The position numbers and the translations under genes are program-made. DNA of 64,000 nucleotides from Steromphala cineraria. Lineage: Eukaryota > Mollusca > Gastropoda > Trochida > Trochidae. Where the stretch lies: the NCBI GenBank assembly GCA_916613615.1, contig OU744725.1, forward strand, positions 11,744,253-11,808,252, read 5' to 3'. The notes under the pieces are model-generated. The model saw nothing but the letters and a program-made list of their open reading frames with translations. It did no database searches and was not told the origin of the DNA. Below are positions 42,201-56,485 of this stretch, one piece after another (within the stretch, counting starts at the first letter, position 1; each line of letters opens with the position of its first letter).

Positions 42201-44099
42201 TCCGGTCGAGTTATATTTGACGAAACAATGCTTTCCATCCTTCTCTATGTATATACATCTTGACCAAACTAGATCAATAGAATATTAACAAAACTCCTCT
42301 AACCTCATTTTATTAAAGATTGGTACAAACAAGTACCTATTCATCGACTTATATAGGAAAAAATAACAACATATACATAACACAACAGAAAGTACCTTTG
42401 TTTGTATCAATCCTCAGGGGTTCATACGTTATGTTAATTTCGGACAACTTGACCTTATGAACTAGATATCAATGGCAGACATTAGTGTAACTTTAAAACT
42501 TCTTGAAGATTAGACATCTTCGATAGTTTTCAAAATTGAACTAAGAAATTTTTTCTTTTTCAATACAGACAAAGTGTATTAACAATTACATTGTAATTTG
42601 TTAAGAGACATTATAGAAGTTTGAATTATCAAAAAGGAAAAAGAGCTTTTGGACGATCAACTTTTCTTATTGTAGACAATGGTGACTATTTTGTATAGAT
42701 TCCTAAACCTTTCATGCTTGAAAGCGATATTAGGATCTATCCCGAAACAACACTACTGTCTTAAATAAAGAAGTTGATCATTCAGAAAACCCACCGTCTT
42801 TTTAACGACACTAATTGATCGAAGATGGCGGCTACCATCCCATTTGATTTTTTTCCAAAAAGATCGTCTTAAAAGTGAATATTTTTGAAAGCTAAATTAT
42901 TTATTTTCGCATGATTTTAGTTTTTTAATATCTTATGATCTCCGCGGATATAGCATCCACTTATACCTCTGTCTGATTTATGCATGAGCATTTCATGACA
43001 TTTAGTTACGTACCCAACCATCCTCTTACCATCCCTCCCTCCCTACCTACGCAATCAGTGTAATCTTCCAAATCTTTAGATAGGTCTTGCTTAAAATCCT
43101 AAATAAAACAAATTTGGAAAGGAACAAAGTACAACATTAATTATTTCAGGACTTCAAAACAAGATTCCACCGTTAGACAGACGAACACATCCGTTATTCC
43201 ATACACGGGCATCATAAACGTCAAATTTATTACCTTCATTTACGCAACAACCGATCCCCATCGCCCCTGCTCTCCATCCCCCTCCTAGCTGTAGACGCGG
43301 GGGACCAGGGGGCAAATTTGGGGGTCGTTCAGTGCGTTCCAACTGAAATAATTAAGCTTCTGGCAGATCTTAGATCAAATTGGACGGATAGACAGGGCGA
43401 GGTCGGCCTTCTTGGTGCGCCACTTTGATAACACCCATTCTGCAGATTGGATTTCTTAATTTAGCATCAATCGAGGAATAATATTGCAAATTTCATTGAA
43501 ATAGGTTTTATTGACCCATCCTTGAAAATGAACGCTGTTTCTTCAAGAGTTAAGTAACGCGAGAAGAGGATAGTTTGTCTATTTCTGGAATTATGATCCG
43601 TTTAACTTTTATTGATTATATCCATCAATCTTTTTTCGGTCGTGATCAAACTAACATCACATCATAATATCATATCAAAATATTCCAAAAATAATTATTT
43701 ATTATATTTCAATGTGTTTTGATAACAATCTAATTACTTCCAATTATTCGATTTAAAAAAAGATAAAAGATATAAGAAATCAATATTCGACTCTTCAAAT
43801 ATTCTGCAGATATTTTGAAACCGAGTCTTATATATCCAGACGTTCTAAATTTATACGCGCAAGCCAGCGAAGAATTTATTTATTTCCAAATTTAGCACAT
43901 TTCCTATAAAGTGAGGCCCAAGGACTCTCTGGCACGACACGGCGTAGTCAACAATAGCCGACTGGAAAGACGTCTTTGTGAGAGCCTCGTCTCCCTATCT
44001 CCAGTCCGTCAAACCGAGGTAACCATACCAACCCTGCATTACGCGTTGCTATATCTCGCTGCTATGACAACGGGATATTCTGGCTGATTTATTTGCATA
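42201..44099. other. Intergenic, hairpin relative only
   Basis: Holds the diverged hairpin at 42646-42785. Nothing else is recognised. Confidence 0.5.
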
Positions 44100-45046
44100 T
44101 TGCTTGTGTATGACGCGGATACAGAGTAAGGAATGTAGTATATCAACAGAGTTTCTCCGCGTCTCCTTATCCGTCTGTCCCTAGGTACCCTGTCCTCTCC
44201 CCCTACCCCTTAGCTGCTTCAGCCTGACGGAGGACCCAGGGAAGATCCCATCTCGCCATGGATGTACTAATTGGGTCACGTTGATGAATTCGAACTGACG
44301 GGCTCTCGGCTGCGTGAGCCTTATGGAAGAAACGAACTACACATAGCCGGGAATATACATAATGTGTGTAGACGTCAAAGCATCGACGTGAACAACAGCC
44401 AATCGCATGCCGCTCAGCCTCCTAGAATTGGGGCCATGTTTTACGATCAATCGATGCTTGTATTGCCACCAGGTCGCAATGACGGTAGAGAGCGACCTTG
44501 TTACTGGAGGGAAGGAGTCTCGCTGGTCCTAGGCTGCCTTGCTTTCGTCTTCCAAAACCAGGGGGCTCGTGCTTAACACTAGTGCATGCATTATTCTTAT
44601 ACGATAGTCCCTGAGGAGCAGACGGCTACAGATCTTATGGCACAGTCCGTCACAACGAGATGCCCTGTCGTTGTTTGGCGCCCAAATCTTTGACGTCTGT
44701 GTTGCTAGCTTGGCTGCCTTACGTCTGCAACTGGTCGTAGACGATATTCATGGCCAAACAGTTTCCAGTCGTCATTGCTGTAATTCGTAGCTGCAAGAAG
44801 TAATTCAAGATAGATATTACGTTTTGTCTGCAGGAGTACATTACGTGGAATAAAAGGATGCACTGTGGCAAGGCATGCGGGGATATCATCAATGCATGTC
44901 AACAACTATCGTAGATATTCGACCGAGTGAGTGTGATCGTACCCCATCAATCCATCAGCTGACATGATGCAGACAGCAGAGCACAAGACTCGGAGTCTTA
45001 GACTCCCTGTGATGAACTCCATACTCTGAGGTGACGTGAGGCGGCA
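44100..45046 (+). promoter_or_regulatory. Putative promoter and 5' UTR of the transporter gene
   Basis: This stretch is visibly richer in G+C and CpG than its surroundings and leads directly into the transporter start codon. No clear TATA box or splice-defined 5' exon could be fixed. The open frame at 44271-44576 matches no family I know. The call rests on composition and position only. Confidence 0.3.
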
Positions 45047-45425
45047 ATGCCTGTCCCCACCCTCAGTGACGACTCTGGAACCAGTGGTAAAAGCGAGAAG
45101 CACCTCCTGTATCGACTGAGCAGTGACGAGAGTGCACGGAGTGGGGAGAGCACAAGGAGCGGTCCATCCCCCACTACACGTGAGACCTCGTGCAGTCGGC
45201 TACACAAGAAGGACACGTGCAACATGCAAGAGAAAATCCCCCCACGGCTGGACTTCGCGGAACATTACCCTGACGGAGGATGGGGCTGGGTGATCGTAGC
45301 AGCAGCCACCCTCGTGCATGTGTTATGCAATGGCTTCCACTTCGCCTATGGACCTCTCTACCTACAGATCGATGATGCCAGCAAAAGCAACAAAAAACTC
45401 TTTGGTATAAACGAAATAGAAACAG
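45047..45425 (+). CDS. SLC16/monocarboxylate-transporter-like protein, exon 1
   Basis: First coding exon of a major-facilitator transporter of the SLC16 type. These are plasma-membrane proteins that usually move monocarboxylates or related solutes, often with protons. The ATG is preceded by an in-frame TGA at 45032-45034, which fixes the start. Residues 1-70 form a Ser/Arg-rich cytosolic tail. PDGGWGWVIVAAATLVHVL (from residue 75) is the family signature at the start of TM1. The exon ends at GAAACAG|GTGAGG in phase 1. A second in-frame ATG at residue 60 could also serve. The substrate cannot be told from this part. Confidence 0.88.
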
Positions 45426-46343
45426 GTGAGGCATAGTGTTGTTATTGGCTGGTTTACTGACTAATAGGTTATACATACATACACACATAACATAGTATTG
45501 CAGTTGATATAAGATATTTGATTAGTTTACTAGTTCACCTTACACATTAAGCTTTTTTTATCAGTTCATCTAAGATATGATGCTTTGTTTTCTGTCTGAT
45601 ATAGAGAGTATGATGCTTCGCTGACTGGTTAATAAAGATGTCATGCTATATGTCATGTTATATTGGATGTTATTCTTTTGTCTACAAGTTGTTATGAGCA
45701 ATTATGCTTGTTTATTAGTTTGGTAACGTGTTTTGTTGTTTTGTTATATTTTGTTTAAATGTAAGATATAGCCGTTTGTAAACTACCTGTCTACTATTTA
45801 GTCATTATTTTCTGGTTATTATAAAGAAGTTATTCTTACTTTGATCGTTGAATGAGCATTCTTGAGTAAAATTTGGAAAGTTTTTGTTAACCCTGTTTGT
45901 TATTTTATTCATTGATTAAATTCTGGGTTTCGTGCTTTGGTTTGGTCCACCTTTAGAAATCCTTAATCCAAATTATGTTTTTAATTACCAAATCTCTCTG
46001 GAGGTACAGTGTGTATACATTCATGCATAGAGTGTATGGTAATATTATGTGAGCTACATGTCATGGATATGTTGTCACTTGTAAGTATTTAGGGTATTAT
46101 ACTATGGATTTTCTAATCTTTACAACATTACATTCTGGTATGTTAACCAGTCCAGGGCAAGGTGTCCTGTAAACGTATGCATGCTAAGACGGTGTATGTC
46201 CTTTCTAGTTTCGTTTACTAATCAGTTAATAATGTTCTGTACATGCATGTTTCTTGTTCGGGATACGATGCCAATTCCTCCATTATTACTTTTAAAAGGC
46301 ATGAGATCTACAGTATGCAATATTCCTCATCAATAGTATTGTT

Positions 46344-49178
46344 CTATGAGGATGAATGTTCCCTTGTCCAGGATATGATGCATGTTCTACGTATGTATGA
46401 TCAGTGGTATGGTCCTATGATGATGAATGTTCCCTTGTCCAGGGTATGATGCATGTTCTACGTATGTATGATCAGTGGTATGGTCCTATGATGATGAATG
46501 TTCCCTTGTCCAGGGTATGATGCATGTTCTTCGTATGTATGATCAATGGTATGGTCCTATGAGGATGAATGTTCCCTTGTCCAGGGTATGATGCATGTTC
46601 TACGTATGTATGATCAATGGTATGGTCCTATGAGGATGAATGTTCCCTTGTCCAGGATATGATGCATGTTCTACGTATGTATGATCAATGATATGGTCCT
46701 ATGAGGATGAATGTTCCCTTGTCCAGGGTATCATGCATGTTCTACGTATGTTTGATCAATGGTATTGTCCTATGAGGATGAATGGTCCCTTGTCCAGGGT
46801 ATGATGCATGTTCTACGTATGTATGATCAATGGTATGGTCCTATGAGGATGAATGTTCCCATGTCCAGGGTATCATGCATGTTCTGCGTATGTATGATCA
46901 ATGGTATGGTCCTATGAGGATGAATGTTCCCTTGTCCAGGGTATGATGCATGTTCTGCGTATGTAAGATCAATGATATGGTCATATATGAGGATGAATGG
47001 TCCCTTGTCCAGGGTATGATGCATGTTCTGCGTATGTATGATCAATGGTATGGTCATATATGAGGATGAATGTTCCCTTGTCCAGGATATGATGCATGTT
47101 CTACTTATGTATGATCAATGATATGGTCACATGAGGATGAATGGTCCCTTGTCCAGGGTATGATGCATGTTCTACGTATGTATGATCAATTGTATAGTCC
47201 TGTGAGGATGAATGTTCCCTTGTCCAGGATATGATGCATGTTCTACGTATGTATGATCAATGATATGGTCCTATGAGGATGAATGTTCCCTTGTCCAGGG
47301 TATCATGCATGTTCTACGTATGTATGATCAATGGAATGGTCCTATGAGGATGAATGTTCCCTTGTCCAGGGTATGATGCATGTTCTACGTATGTAGGATC
47401 AATGGTATGGTCCTATGAGGATGAATGGTCCCTTGTCCAGGGTATCATGCATGTTCTACGTATGTAGGATCAATGATATGGTCCTATGAGGATGAATGTT
47501 CCCTTGTCCAGGGTATGATGCATGTTCTACGTATGTATGATCAGTGGTATGGTCCTATGATGATGAATGTTCCCATGTCCAGGGTATGATGCATGTTCTA
47601 CGTATGTATGATCAATGGTATGGTCCTATGAGGATGAATGGTCCCTTGTCCAGGGTATGATGCATGTTCTACGTATGTATGATCAATGTTATTGTCCTAT
47701 GAGGATGAATGGTCCCTTGTCCAGGGTATGATGCATGTTCTACGTATGTATGATCAATGGTATGGTCCTATGAGGATGAATGTTCCCTTGTCCAGGGTAT
47801 GATGCATGTTCTACTTATGTATGATCAATGGTATGGTCCTATGAGGATGAATGGTCCCTTGTCCAGGGTATCATGCATGTTCTGCGTATGTATGATCAAT
47901 GGTATGGTCATATATGAGGATGAATGGTCCCTTGTCCAGGGTATGATGCATGTTCTACGTATGTATGATCAATGGTATTGTCCTATGAGGATGAATGGTC
48001 CCTTGTCCAGGGTATGATGCAAGTTCTACGTATGTATGATCAATTTTATAGTCCTGTGAGGATGAATGTTGCCTTGTCCAGGGTATGATGCATGTTCTAC
48101 GTATGTATGTTCAATGGTATTGTCCTATGAGGATGAATGGTCCCTTGTCCAGGATATGATGCATGTTCTACGTATGTATGATCAATGGTATGGTCACATG
48201 AGGTTGAATGTTCCCTTGTCCAGGGTATGATGCATGTTCTACTTATGTATGATCAACTGTATTGTCCTATGAGGATGAATGGTCCCTTGTCCAGTATATG
48301 ATGCATGTTCTACTTATGTATGATCAATGGTATGGTCCTATGAGGATGAATGGTCTCTTGTCCAGGGTATCATGCATGTTCTACTTATGTATGATCAATG
48401 GTATGGTCCTATGAGGATGAATGGTCCCTTGTCCAGGATATGATGCATGTTCTACGTATGTTTGATCAATGGTATGGTCCTATGAGGATGAATGGTCCCT
48501 TGTCCAGGATATGATGCATGTTCTACTTATGTATGATCAATGGTATGGTCCTATGAGGATGAATGGTCCCTTGTCCAGGATATGATGCATGTTCTACTTA
48601 TATATGATCAATGGTATGGTCCTATGAGGATGAATGGTCCCTTGTCCAGGGTATGATGCATGTTCTACGTATGTATGATCAATGATATGGTCCTATGAGG
48701 ATGAATGTTCCTTTGTCCAGGATATGATGCATGTTCTACGTATGTTTGATCAATGGTATGGTCCTTTGAGGATGAATGTTCCCTTGTCCAGGGTATGATG
48801 CATGTTCTACGTATGTTTGATCAATGATATGGTCCTGTGAGGATGAATGTTCCCTTGTCCAGGGTATGATGCATGTTCTACGTATGTTTGATCAATGATA
48901 TGGTCCTGTGAGGATGAATGTTCCCTTGTCCAGGGTATGATGCATGTATCACGTATGTATGATCAATGCTATGGTTCTATAAGGATGAATGTTGCCTTGT
49001 CCAGGATATGATGCATGTTCTACGTATGTAAGATCAATGATATGGTTCTATAAGGATGAATGTTCCCTTGTCCAGGGTATGATGCATGTTCTACGTATGT
49101 TTGATCAATGGTATGGTCCTATGAGGATGAATGTTCCCTTGTCCGGGATATGATGCATGTTCTACGTATGTATGATCA
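46344..49178. repeat. 71-bp minisatellite in transporter intron 1 (about 40 units)
   Basis: Consensus elements in order: GAGGATGAATGTTCCCTTG, TCCAGGGTATGATGCATG, TTCTACGTATGTATGATC, AATGGTATGGTCCTAT. Unit length is 71 bp, with occasional 73-bp variants containing CATATATGAG. The open frames across it are repeat artefacts. Confidence 0.95.
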
Positions 49179-50204
49179 ATGTCATGGTGCGCCTGTAAGA
49201 AGCTTGCTTCAAACCCTGGTGATGATGCCTTGTCTAGTAATGTCTACATACGTTTACATATCCTTTACATGACGCCCTGGATATGTGATTTCCCCAGATT
49301 GACTCTTTGCTCTGATTCATTTGGGTTTAGATAACTAATTAGGGGTTTGGGACTAATCTTCGTGTGTAATGGTTCATAATACTTTATCTTTGATAGTCGA
49401 TGTCTCTGACTGGTTTTATATATGTATTTAAATATTTGCGTATTGTGACAAATGACACACTATACAGAACAAAACATGCACTAAACAGAAATGTAATATT
49501 GAGTCATTATCATCCATATACAGAATTTTTGGGTGGCCCTTAATAATTTTTGTTCAGTATACATTTTTGATAATTTCCAGGTATTGATGATTTGATAATT
49601 GTGTTTTTATTTTCATGTTGTAGCTATAAAAGAAAACAAATTACATTGATGACAACAGCTGTTTCGCTACAATGCATCACTCAAAATAATAATTTTGCAG
49701 AAAATCAGATAATGACATATGGGATACGTGTATAAAAATGAATTTCAAACGTCAATGTAGTGGTATATAGTGTTTATGGTTCACTATATGATGGATACGT
49801 TTAGCCTTGATGCTAAGCATAATCCAACATCGTTAACAAATGTGCATTCGACACTTACAGAAGCTTAGATAATTGCTTTTAACCAACACAACATTGTTGA
49901 CCAAATTGCACCATAATTTCATATCATCCACTCACTAACCATATTTTTAGAAAAGGCTCATTGTTTTGTAAATCTGACTTAATCACATAATATTCTTGTC
50001 AAATAGGAAGGGATAATCGTAATGTGATTTTGTATAAAAAATAGCAAACATAAGAAAAATTCCCCAATTTTTTTTCTAAAGTATATAAACTGATATGACG
50101 GCGTTCTGAAGCTATGTACTGGCGACAGTTCTAACACTGTTCTGTATGTTGTATCCGACATGTCTCCTTGTTTATGAGACGTATTTGACTATCGATCTGG
50201 TGTG

Positions 50205-51665
50205 GTCTAGAACACGTGTTGCCTGTTGATGACGTCGGTGACGACACAGTCTCACTACTGGTGATCCTCACATGTCACAGGTTAGAATGTCACTTGGTAC
50301 ATGGAGTTTAATCCAGAGGAGATAAGGACACGCTTCAGTTTGGGGTCAAGGTTAGTTTGAAATTGGGTTTGAATTGGGGGGCTAAGGGGGTTGGGAGCAG
50401 TTGTCTGTTGATCCTTCCTCATCATCACGTGTCACAGGTTAGGATGTCACTTGGTACACTGAGTACTAACCTGAGGAGATACAGACAACTTCAGTGAGGG
50501 GTCAAGGATAGTTTGAAATGGGGTCAGGGAGTTGCTTGGAGGGGGGATGGAATGGCGCCAGTTGCTTGTTAATGACTTCGATGACGACACAGCCTCACTA
50601 CTGTTCATCCTTTCTCATCATCACATGTCATAAGCTAGGATGTCACTTGGCACATGGGATATAAACCAGAGGAGATACAGTGAGGGGGTCGGGAAGTTTT
50701 GTGGAGGGGGTGTGGTGGGATTGCGGCAGTTGCCGTTTGATGACGTCGTTGACGACACAGCCTTACTACTGTTGATATCTTCCTTTTATCACATGTCACA
50801 AATGATGATGTCACTCAGAAGATGGAGTATTAATCAGGGGGAGATACAGACACCCTTCAGTGAGGGGTCAAGGATAGTTTGAAATGGGATTTCAGTTGGT
50901 GAGGGGAGGGGGGGGGCGATTTTGGGCAGTTTCACGTTAATGACTTCGATGACGACACAGCCTCACTATTGTTGATCCTGTCTCATCATCTCATGTCATG
51001 AGTGAGAATGTCACTGGGTTATTGGGATATAAACCAGAGGAGATACAGTGAGAGGTCAAGGATAGTTTGAAATGGGGTCGGGAGGTTTTTTGGAGGGGAT
51101 GGGGTGGGATTGCGGCAGTTGCCTGTTGATGAAGTCGTTGACGACACAGCCTTACTACTGTTGATATCTTCCCGTTATCACATGTCACAAATGATGATGT
51201 CACTCAGAACATGGAGTATTAATCAGGGGGATGTAGACACCCTTCAGTAAGAGGTCAAAGATAGTTTGAAATGGGGTTTCAGTTGGTGGGGGTGGGATTT
51301 TGGGCAGTTTCACGTTAATGACTTCGATGACGGCACAGCCTCACTAATGTTGATCCTTCCTCATCATCACATGTCATAAGTTAGGATGTCACTTGGTGAT
51401 TGGGATATAAACCAGAGAGATACAGTGAGAGGTAAAGGATACTTTGAAATGGGGTCGGGAAGTTTTGTAGAGGGGTTGGGGAGGTTCCTGTTGATGACGT
51501 CGATGACGACACAGCCATACTACTGTTGATCCTTTCTCATCATCACTTGTCACAAGTTAGGATATCACTTAGTACACACAGAGTAACCGGATGAGATACA
51601 GACACACTTAAGTGTGGGGTCAAGGATATTTTGAAATGGGTTTTGGGAATTGGGAGGGGGGCTCA
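50205..51665. repeat. About 185-bp satellite in transporter intron 1 (about 8 units)
   Basis: Units of roughly 165-200 bp begin near 50221, 50400, 50563, 50729, 50931, 51119, 51309 and 51488. Each contains TGATGACGTCG-like sequence, GACGACACAGCC, CATCACATGTCA and a G-rich stretch. The second unit is internally deleted. Confidence 0.88.
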
Positions 51666-54600
51666 TTTATCAAAAGTTTGCAATGGTCATGTGGTCATCC
51701 TGTCTCAATACACGCATGAACCTAAGATGAGTGATAAGAATACCTTTAAACATAAGGGCTGAAATATCATTTTGATACGCTTACTTCACGTGAATTGTAC
51801 ATATCGATAAATATTTCCAAATGTTACCTCAAAACTTCCCATTACCTATATTTTTAAAAATCTAGAAGAGATCACCTCAAACGGTTAACTTTCTGTTAAT
51901 TAGACGACAGCGCATATGCATATCAAACGAATATTGCGTAATTCAAAAGATCCAATTTTAAGGACGTCGGTCAAAGACATGAGTGATGTCAACATTTGCT
52001 TCATTGCAATAAATGACATTGACATTGAAATAAACATTTTAGAACTATGAATACTCATATTATTGTTATCATTTCTATTTGACGATATAAATCTTGAAAC
52101 AAAATCAGCCTATATATAGGGACCAATGGCTTAATCATTTTACACTCATTTTGTTTCTTTGACACTTCTCTCGTAAGGTAAACGTTCGGCCCTAAAGATT
52201 ATAACAATCTTTATTGAAGAGAAGCCCTAACAAACACCGTGTAGTTGCATAAATGATAATTGTTGTATATTTTGATATACCTTGACCCTATGCCATTGCA
52301 CTCTTTGTAATGACATGAAGCCTAGAAAATCCTCATTACACAATTCTCTTAAAATCATGTTAAAGTAAACAAAATCTTTCCGGATGTGTTTGTAATAGCA
52401 AATCCACTCTTATATAACGTACGGATCGGGCGTTATGTATTAAAAAATATTTCAACGAGATAAAGCAAAATGAAGAAAAACATAGGCTGTACAATTTGGT
52501 AAATTTCATACAACCCCATTCTTTCCCGATTAAGAATAAAAACTGGTCGTATACGAAAACTATAGGCAAATTACTGTCCTGATATTTGACCAATGTAAAC
52601 AATTGCACGCACATACACACTTGCAAACTGTTATATAAGTCATACACATGCATACCCACCCTTTTTCTTCTTGATCTGACTGTCTCATTCTCTCCCTCTG
52701 TTTTGTGCACCTCTCTCTCTCTTTGCGTTTGTGCTACTCATTCCTTCTCTGTGTGTTTCTATCTCTGTCTCTCACTCTCTGGTGTAGGTATAGGGCAAAT
52801 TCATGCAAAAAAAACGTTAATATGAGTTCGAATATACTGTGAATATACCTAAGTTTGGCAGGTGTACATCAGGTCTTTATGATATGGATATTCTTCTAAT
52901 GCTTTTTGACACTACCTGTCGGGGTTTCTGTGCACACAAATGAAGAACAATGTATTAATCGTGTAATTGTAAAATACATTCAAAAGAAGCACATAGATAT
53001 ATTGAAGAAAGATATATTTGTTTAGCTCTAACATACTTAGGTTGGCTCAACTCTAGCAAGTGCCAGAGAGTTACCGCTTCCAGATTGTGATTCCATTTTC
53101 CTTGCCAAGATCGAGTGCAACCGCACTGGCTAGTGCTTCGGGATTTACTTAGATGTCCTCGTTATCAGCTGATTGCCTCGAGTAACTCACACATTGACCC
53201 TGAATGGATAATACTTCTCTGGGACTCCTGAAGTCTCCCTTGGAGATTAAGACGTGCTTTGGCGAAGTGCAGAGTTATGTGCCCTTTACTCGGAGGGTGA
53301 AGGTCATCAGAGTGTCTGCAAGTAGTGGATTATTGTCTGCAGAGGAAAATGTGTGTTTCCGAGGTTTTTTCAAATTCATTTAGAAAAAGGAAATGTTATG
53401 ATCGTTCTTTGACTGATTTTTCCTTTTTAAGTATTTCAAATATTGTCGTTATTTGGGATATTTGTAATAATTTATCTCTCCATATCTTACACTTTGGATA
53501 TGTGTGTTCGTTACTGCAATGACCAAAGGTATAGAGTTTACACAACACATTCTCATGTTGTCTTCAGTCAATGATTGAAACTACGTTTCCCACATCAAAA
53601 TTCAATAAACGTTCATAGTCTGAATAATATGAATAGGTATTAATGTTGCTATGGTCGATAGATTAATGTCAAAACTTCTTTTGAAATGGTTTGTGAAAAT
53701 TCTCCTTTCATTGTGGAAAATGCCTCGTGGCATTGTTGGGATAGGAATGTCTGCAAAAGAAAGATTCTTGAGACAATGTTTAGTAAGTGATGGTCGTCAT
53801 GCTAACCATGTGCCCATCTTGACAAAAGCTGTTGGTCAGTTTGTTATATGTAGAGTGAATAAATCAGTGAAACCTCATAAACATGTTATATTGTTGGTGA
53901 ATAATCTTTCAAACGTGAAAGTCAGGCAGTTTAGCTTCCATTGAGTTAACGTCCTCGTTATACTGTGCATCCAATTTTTAGTTTAAGTTTTATTATAAAG
54001 AACCATGACGACGTTGTCGATGTCATTTATGTTTAAGGATATTTAAGCTTAGCATGTTAATGAATAAGACAAACTACACCATCTTGGAGTATATGAACCC
54101 TTAAGGTCGGGAACCCCTCGGATTTCTTCGGGTATTGTCCCTCTACTCAGGATGCACAACGTCTAGTAAGACCACAGTGTCGCGATTTCTCCTGAAATTG
54201 CGTGTTAAAAGTTCCAGTTTTATTTGAAGTGCCCTTTTGCTTTTGAAAATAACTGTAATTCTTTCATAGTGTGATCTTCTGGCCATTTGTTGTGAACATA
54301 TATTTTTTATGAATATATGGCTTTTGGAAGATAAATATTTGTGAATCATTAATACTAATACTATGTTTTTATTGTTAATCATTATGTTCATAATACTGTA
54401 ATGTCATATTATATGTGGTTTATAAGTAAATAAAATGATATATAGGAGTTTGAAATCGTCTTTTAAAAGTTCTATAAGTGATGTTTCGCTGTCGAATTCA
54501 GTAGGTGTACTTTATTGTGAATTCATTCTTTGAATTGGTAAATAAAGACAATATACTTTGTTACACAATGTTAAACGACGTTATACAACGGTCAACACTA

Positions 54601-56485
54601 AGTATTCTCTTGTTCTACAGTGGTCACCAATTATCGGTTGTTATACATATTTAAACAATGTTCATGTATATAAACACGGCAACGTTCGGCAAATCTTATT
54701 TGTTTTGCAACGTTCATAAATAATTCATTTGTTATACAACGTTCGTAAGCTGTACAAAGTTGTATGATATTCCTCTGTTATACAAGGTCAGCTATCCATA
54801 AGTTATACAAGGCCGATGTCGAGTGGTGCTTTTAAGGTTTCCATGGCAGTACAAGAAGGTTGTAGGTTACATGTGTGGTCAATCGGTCATGATTAACTTG
54901 TATAATAGAGAGTTTGTCCAGAAAAGGTTAGATCCAATTTAATGGTACTGGACAAGCAAATTCCGCAATGCATTTTTATTTGTCTGGTTCAAAACGGCTA
55001 TTTTCTTTCAATTTAGTTACACGTGTTGTTATTTTCATAAAGGACACTGCACACGTTGTACATGTGCTCATGTGTGACCGAATTAATACATCGTTTCTAT
55101 TTTCGTTGTACCCAAACGTTAGGTTACTTTCAGAGCATGGCATTCGGTTCCGGGCTGAAAGGACTTATTTTCGGTGTCAAATTTACGTTTTATGTTGTAT
55201 CTTGCAGCATTATCATGTCAACTTTCTGTATTTGAACAGGAAAGGATATAGGTTTTCCGTTGAGAGGGGTGCGCCCACATGACTGTTAAAAGTGCAACTG
55301 ATAGTATTAAAATCACTTAAATCAAGGTATATGAGTTCCAGGAAAATAAGTTAAATGGCTAGATAAAGATGGTTGATAGTTTGTAACGTTTCTCTTGTAA
55401 TGACAACTACGACTCTGAACATTTACAATATATGGAACTCTCTGCTATTTTTGCCTTAATTCCCGCAGTTCTATTCCATTGTCGTTCCTTCAAAGGTGGT
55501 TCAACAACTGCAACCCCTGTTCAGACTCAAAAGGACTGAATGAAGTTTTCATTATTTTAGGACTTGACAAAAAGAGAGGTTCCAAACGCTATTTGATTAT
55601 TTAGATATTCTTCCACTATACAAATAATACCCTCTATTGAGATATTAGAAGTTCAGTAATAATTGGAAAAAGTCATCTCCTAGTTTAAAGAGACATTAGA
55701 ATGGGACCAAATGAGGTTTACAAAACTCAAAATTTAAGATTAAAAATGAAATAATCATTCATTACTATCAACTGACAAAAAACGGCTCTGGTACAGGTAT
55801 AAGACTCTGACTGTCAAGTCTGATATTATCGATTGAATAAATCTTACTTTTGTAATGTTTGTGAAACTAAAGACCAGAAGATTTAGCTAGGAGAAAGTAT
55901 GCGTCTATACATTTAAAAAAGATATTCTACAGAATAGATACAGAGACAGGGGTTGAAATGGCAAACTGAGACCCAGTGGACATTTAGAGCCAAGAAGAGA
56001 TATTAGACACCAGCAATTGAGCTTGTTTCTTGACTCGACTCGACATCACATTTTTTTTACAACATATTCATTGAAAATCTATACATGTGCAGATCTCTTT
56101 TTAATAATTAATAATTAATTAATTGATAATTAAGTTTTTCTCCTCAAAGGTCGTCTCACTTTTAGATTCTCCTGAATTGATGAAACAAGTATCTTGACAA
56201 GAAACCCTTAACTGATAGGTTTGATTTGTTTTGTAAACACAAAACTCAGAATATATAAAAGAAAAAAAATGCAAACAGACAGCCTATATCCATATTTCTA
56301 CTGTATGTATATACAATAGTACCAAATTAAACGTGCACATTTTGGACCGAGTTACACTTTAATGTGTTCGTTGTCAATTGATGAAATAAAAAATAGTATA
56401 TTTCGTGTTTTTGGATGCATTTTCAGCTTATTAAGATGGTTCAAACTGTCATCAGTACAGAGGGTATTTCGCTATGTATATCACA
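51666..56485. other. Transporter intron 1, no recognised feature
   Basis: Includes a CT-rich simple stretch at 52705-52790. Open frames at 53651-53944 and 54968-55282 match no family I know and look like chance frames. Confidence 0.5.

Noticed and set aside
44271..44576. 101-residue plus-strand protein upstream of the transporter
   Set aside because: No family resemblance; GC-rich promoter-like DNA gives long chance frames.
46243..48017. Repetitive protein with DECSLVQGMMHVL units
   Set aside because: It is a frame across the 71-bp minisatellite; unit length is not a multiple of three and frames break between units.
53651..53944. 97-residue plus-strand protein
   Set aside because: No recognised motif, no splice or composition support, and it lies in the transporter intron.
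54968..55282. 104-residue plus-strand protein
   Set aside because: No motif and low-complexity composition typical of chance frames in AT-rich DNA.
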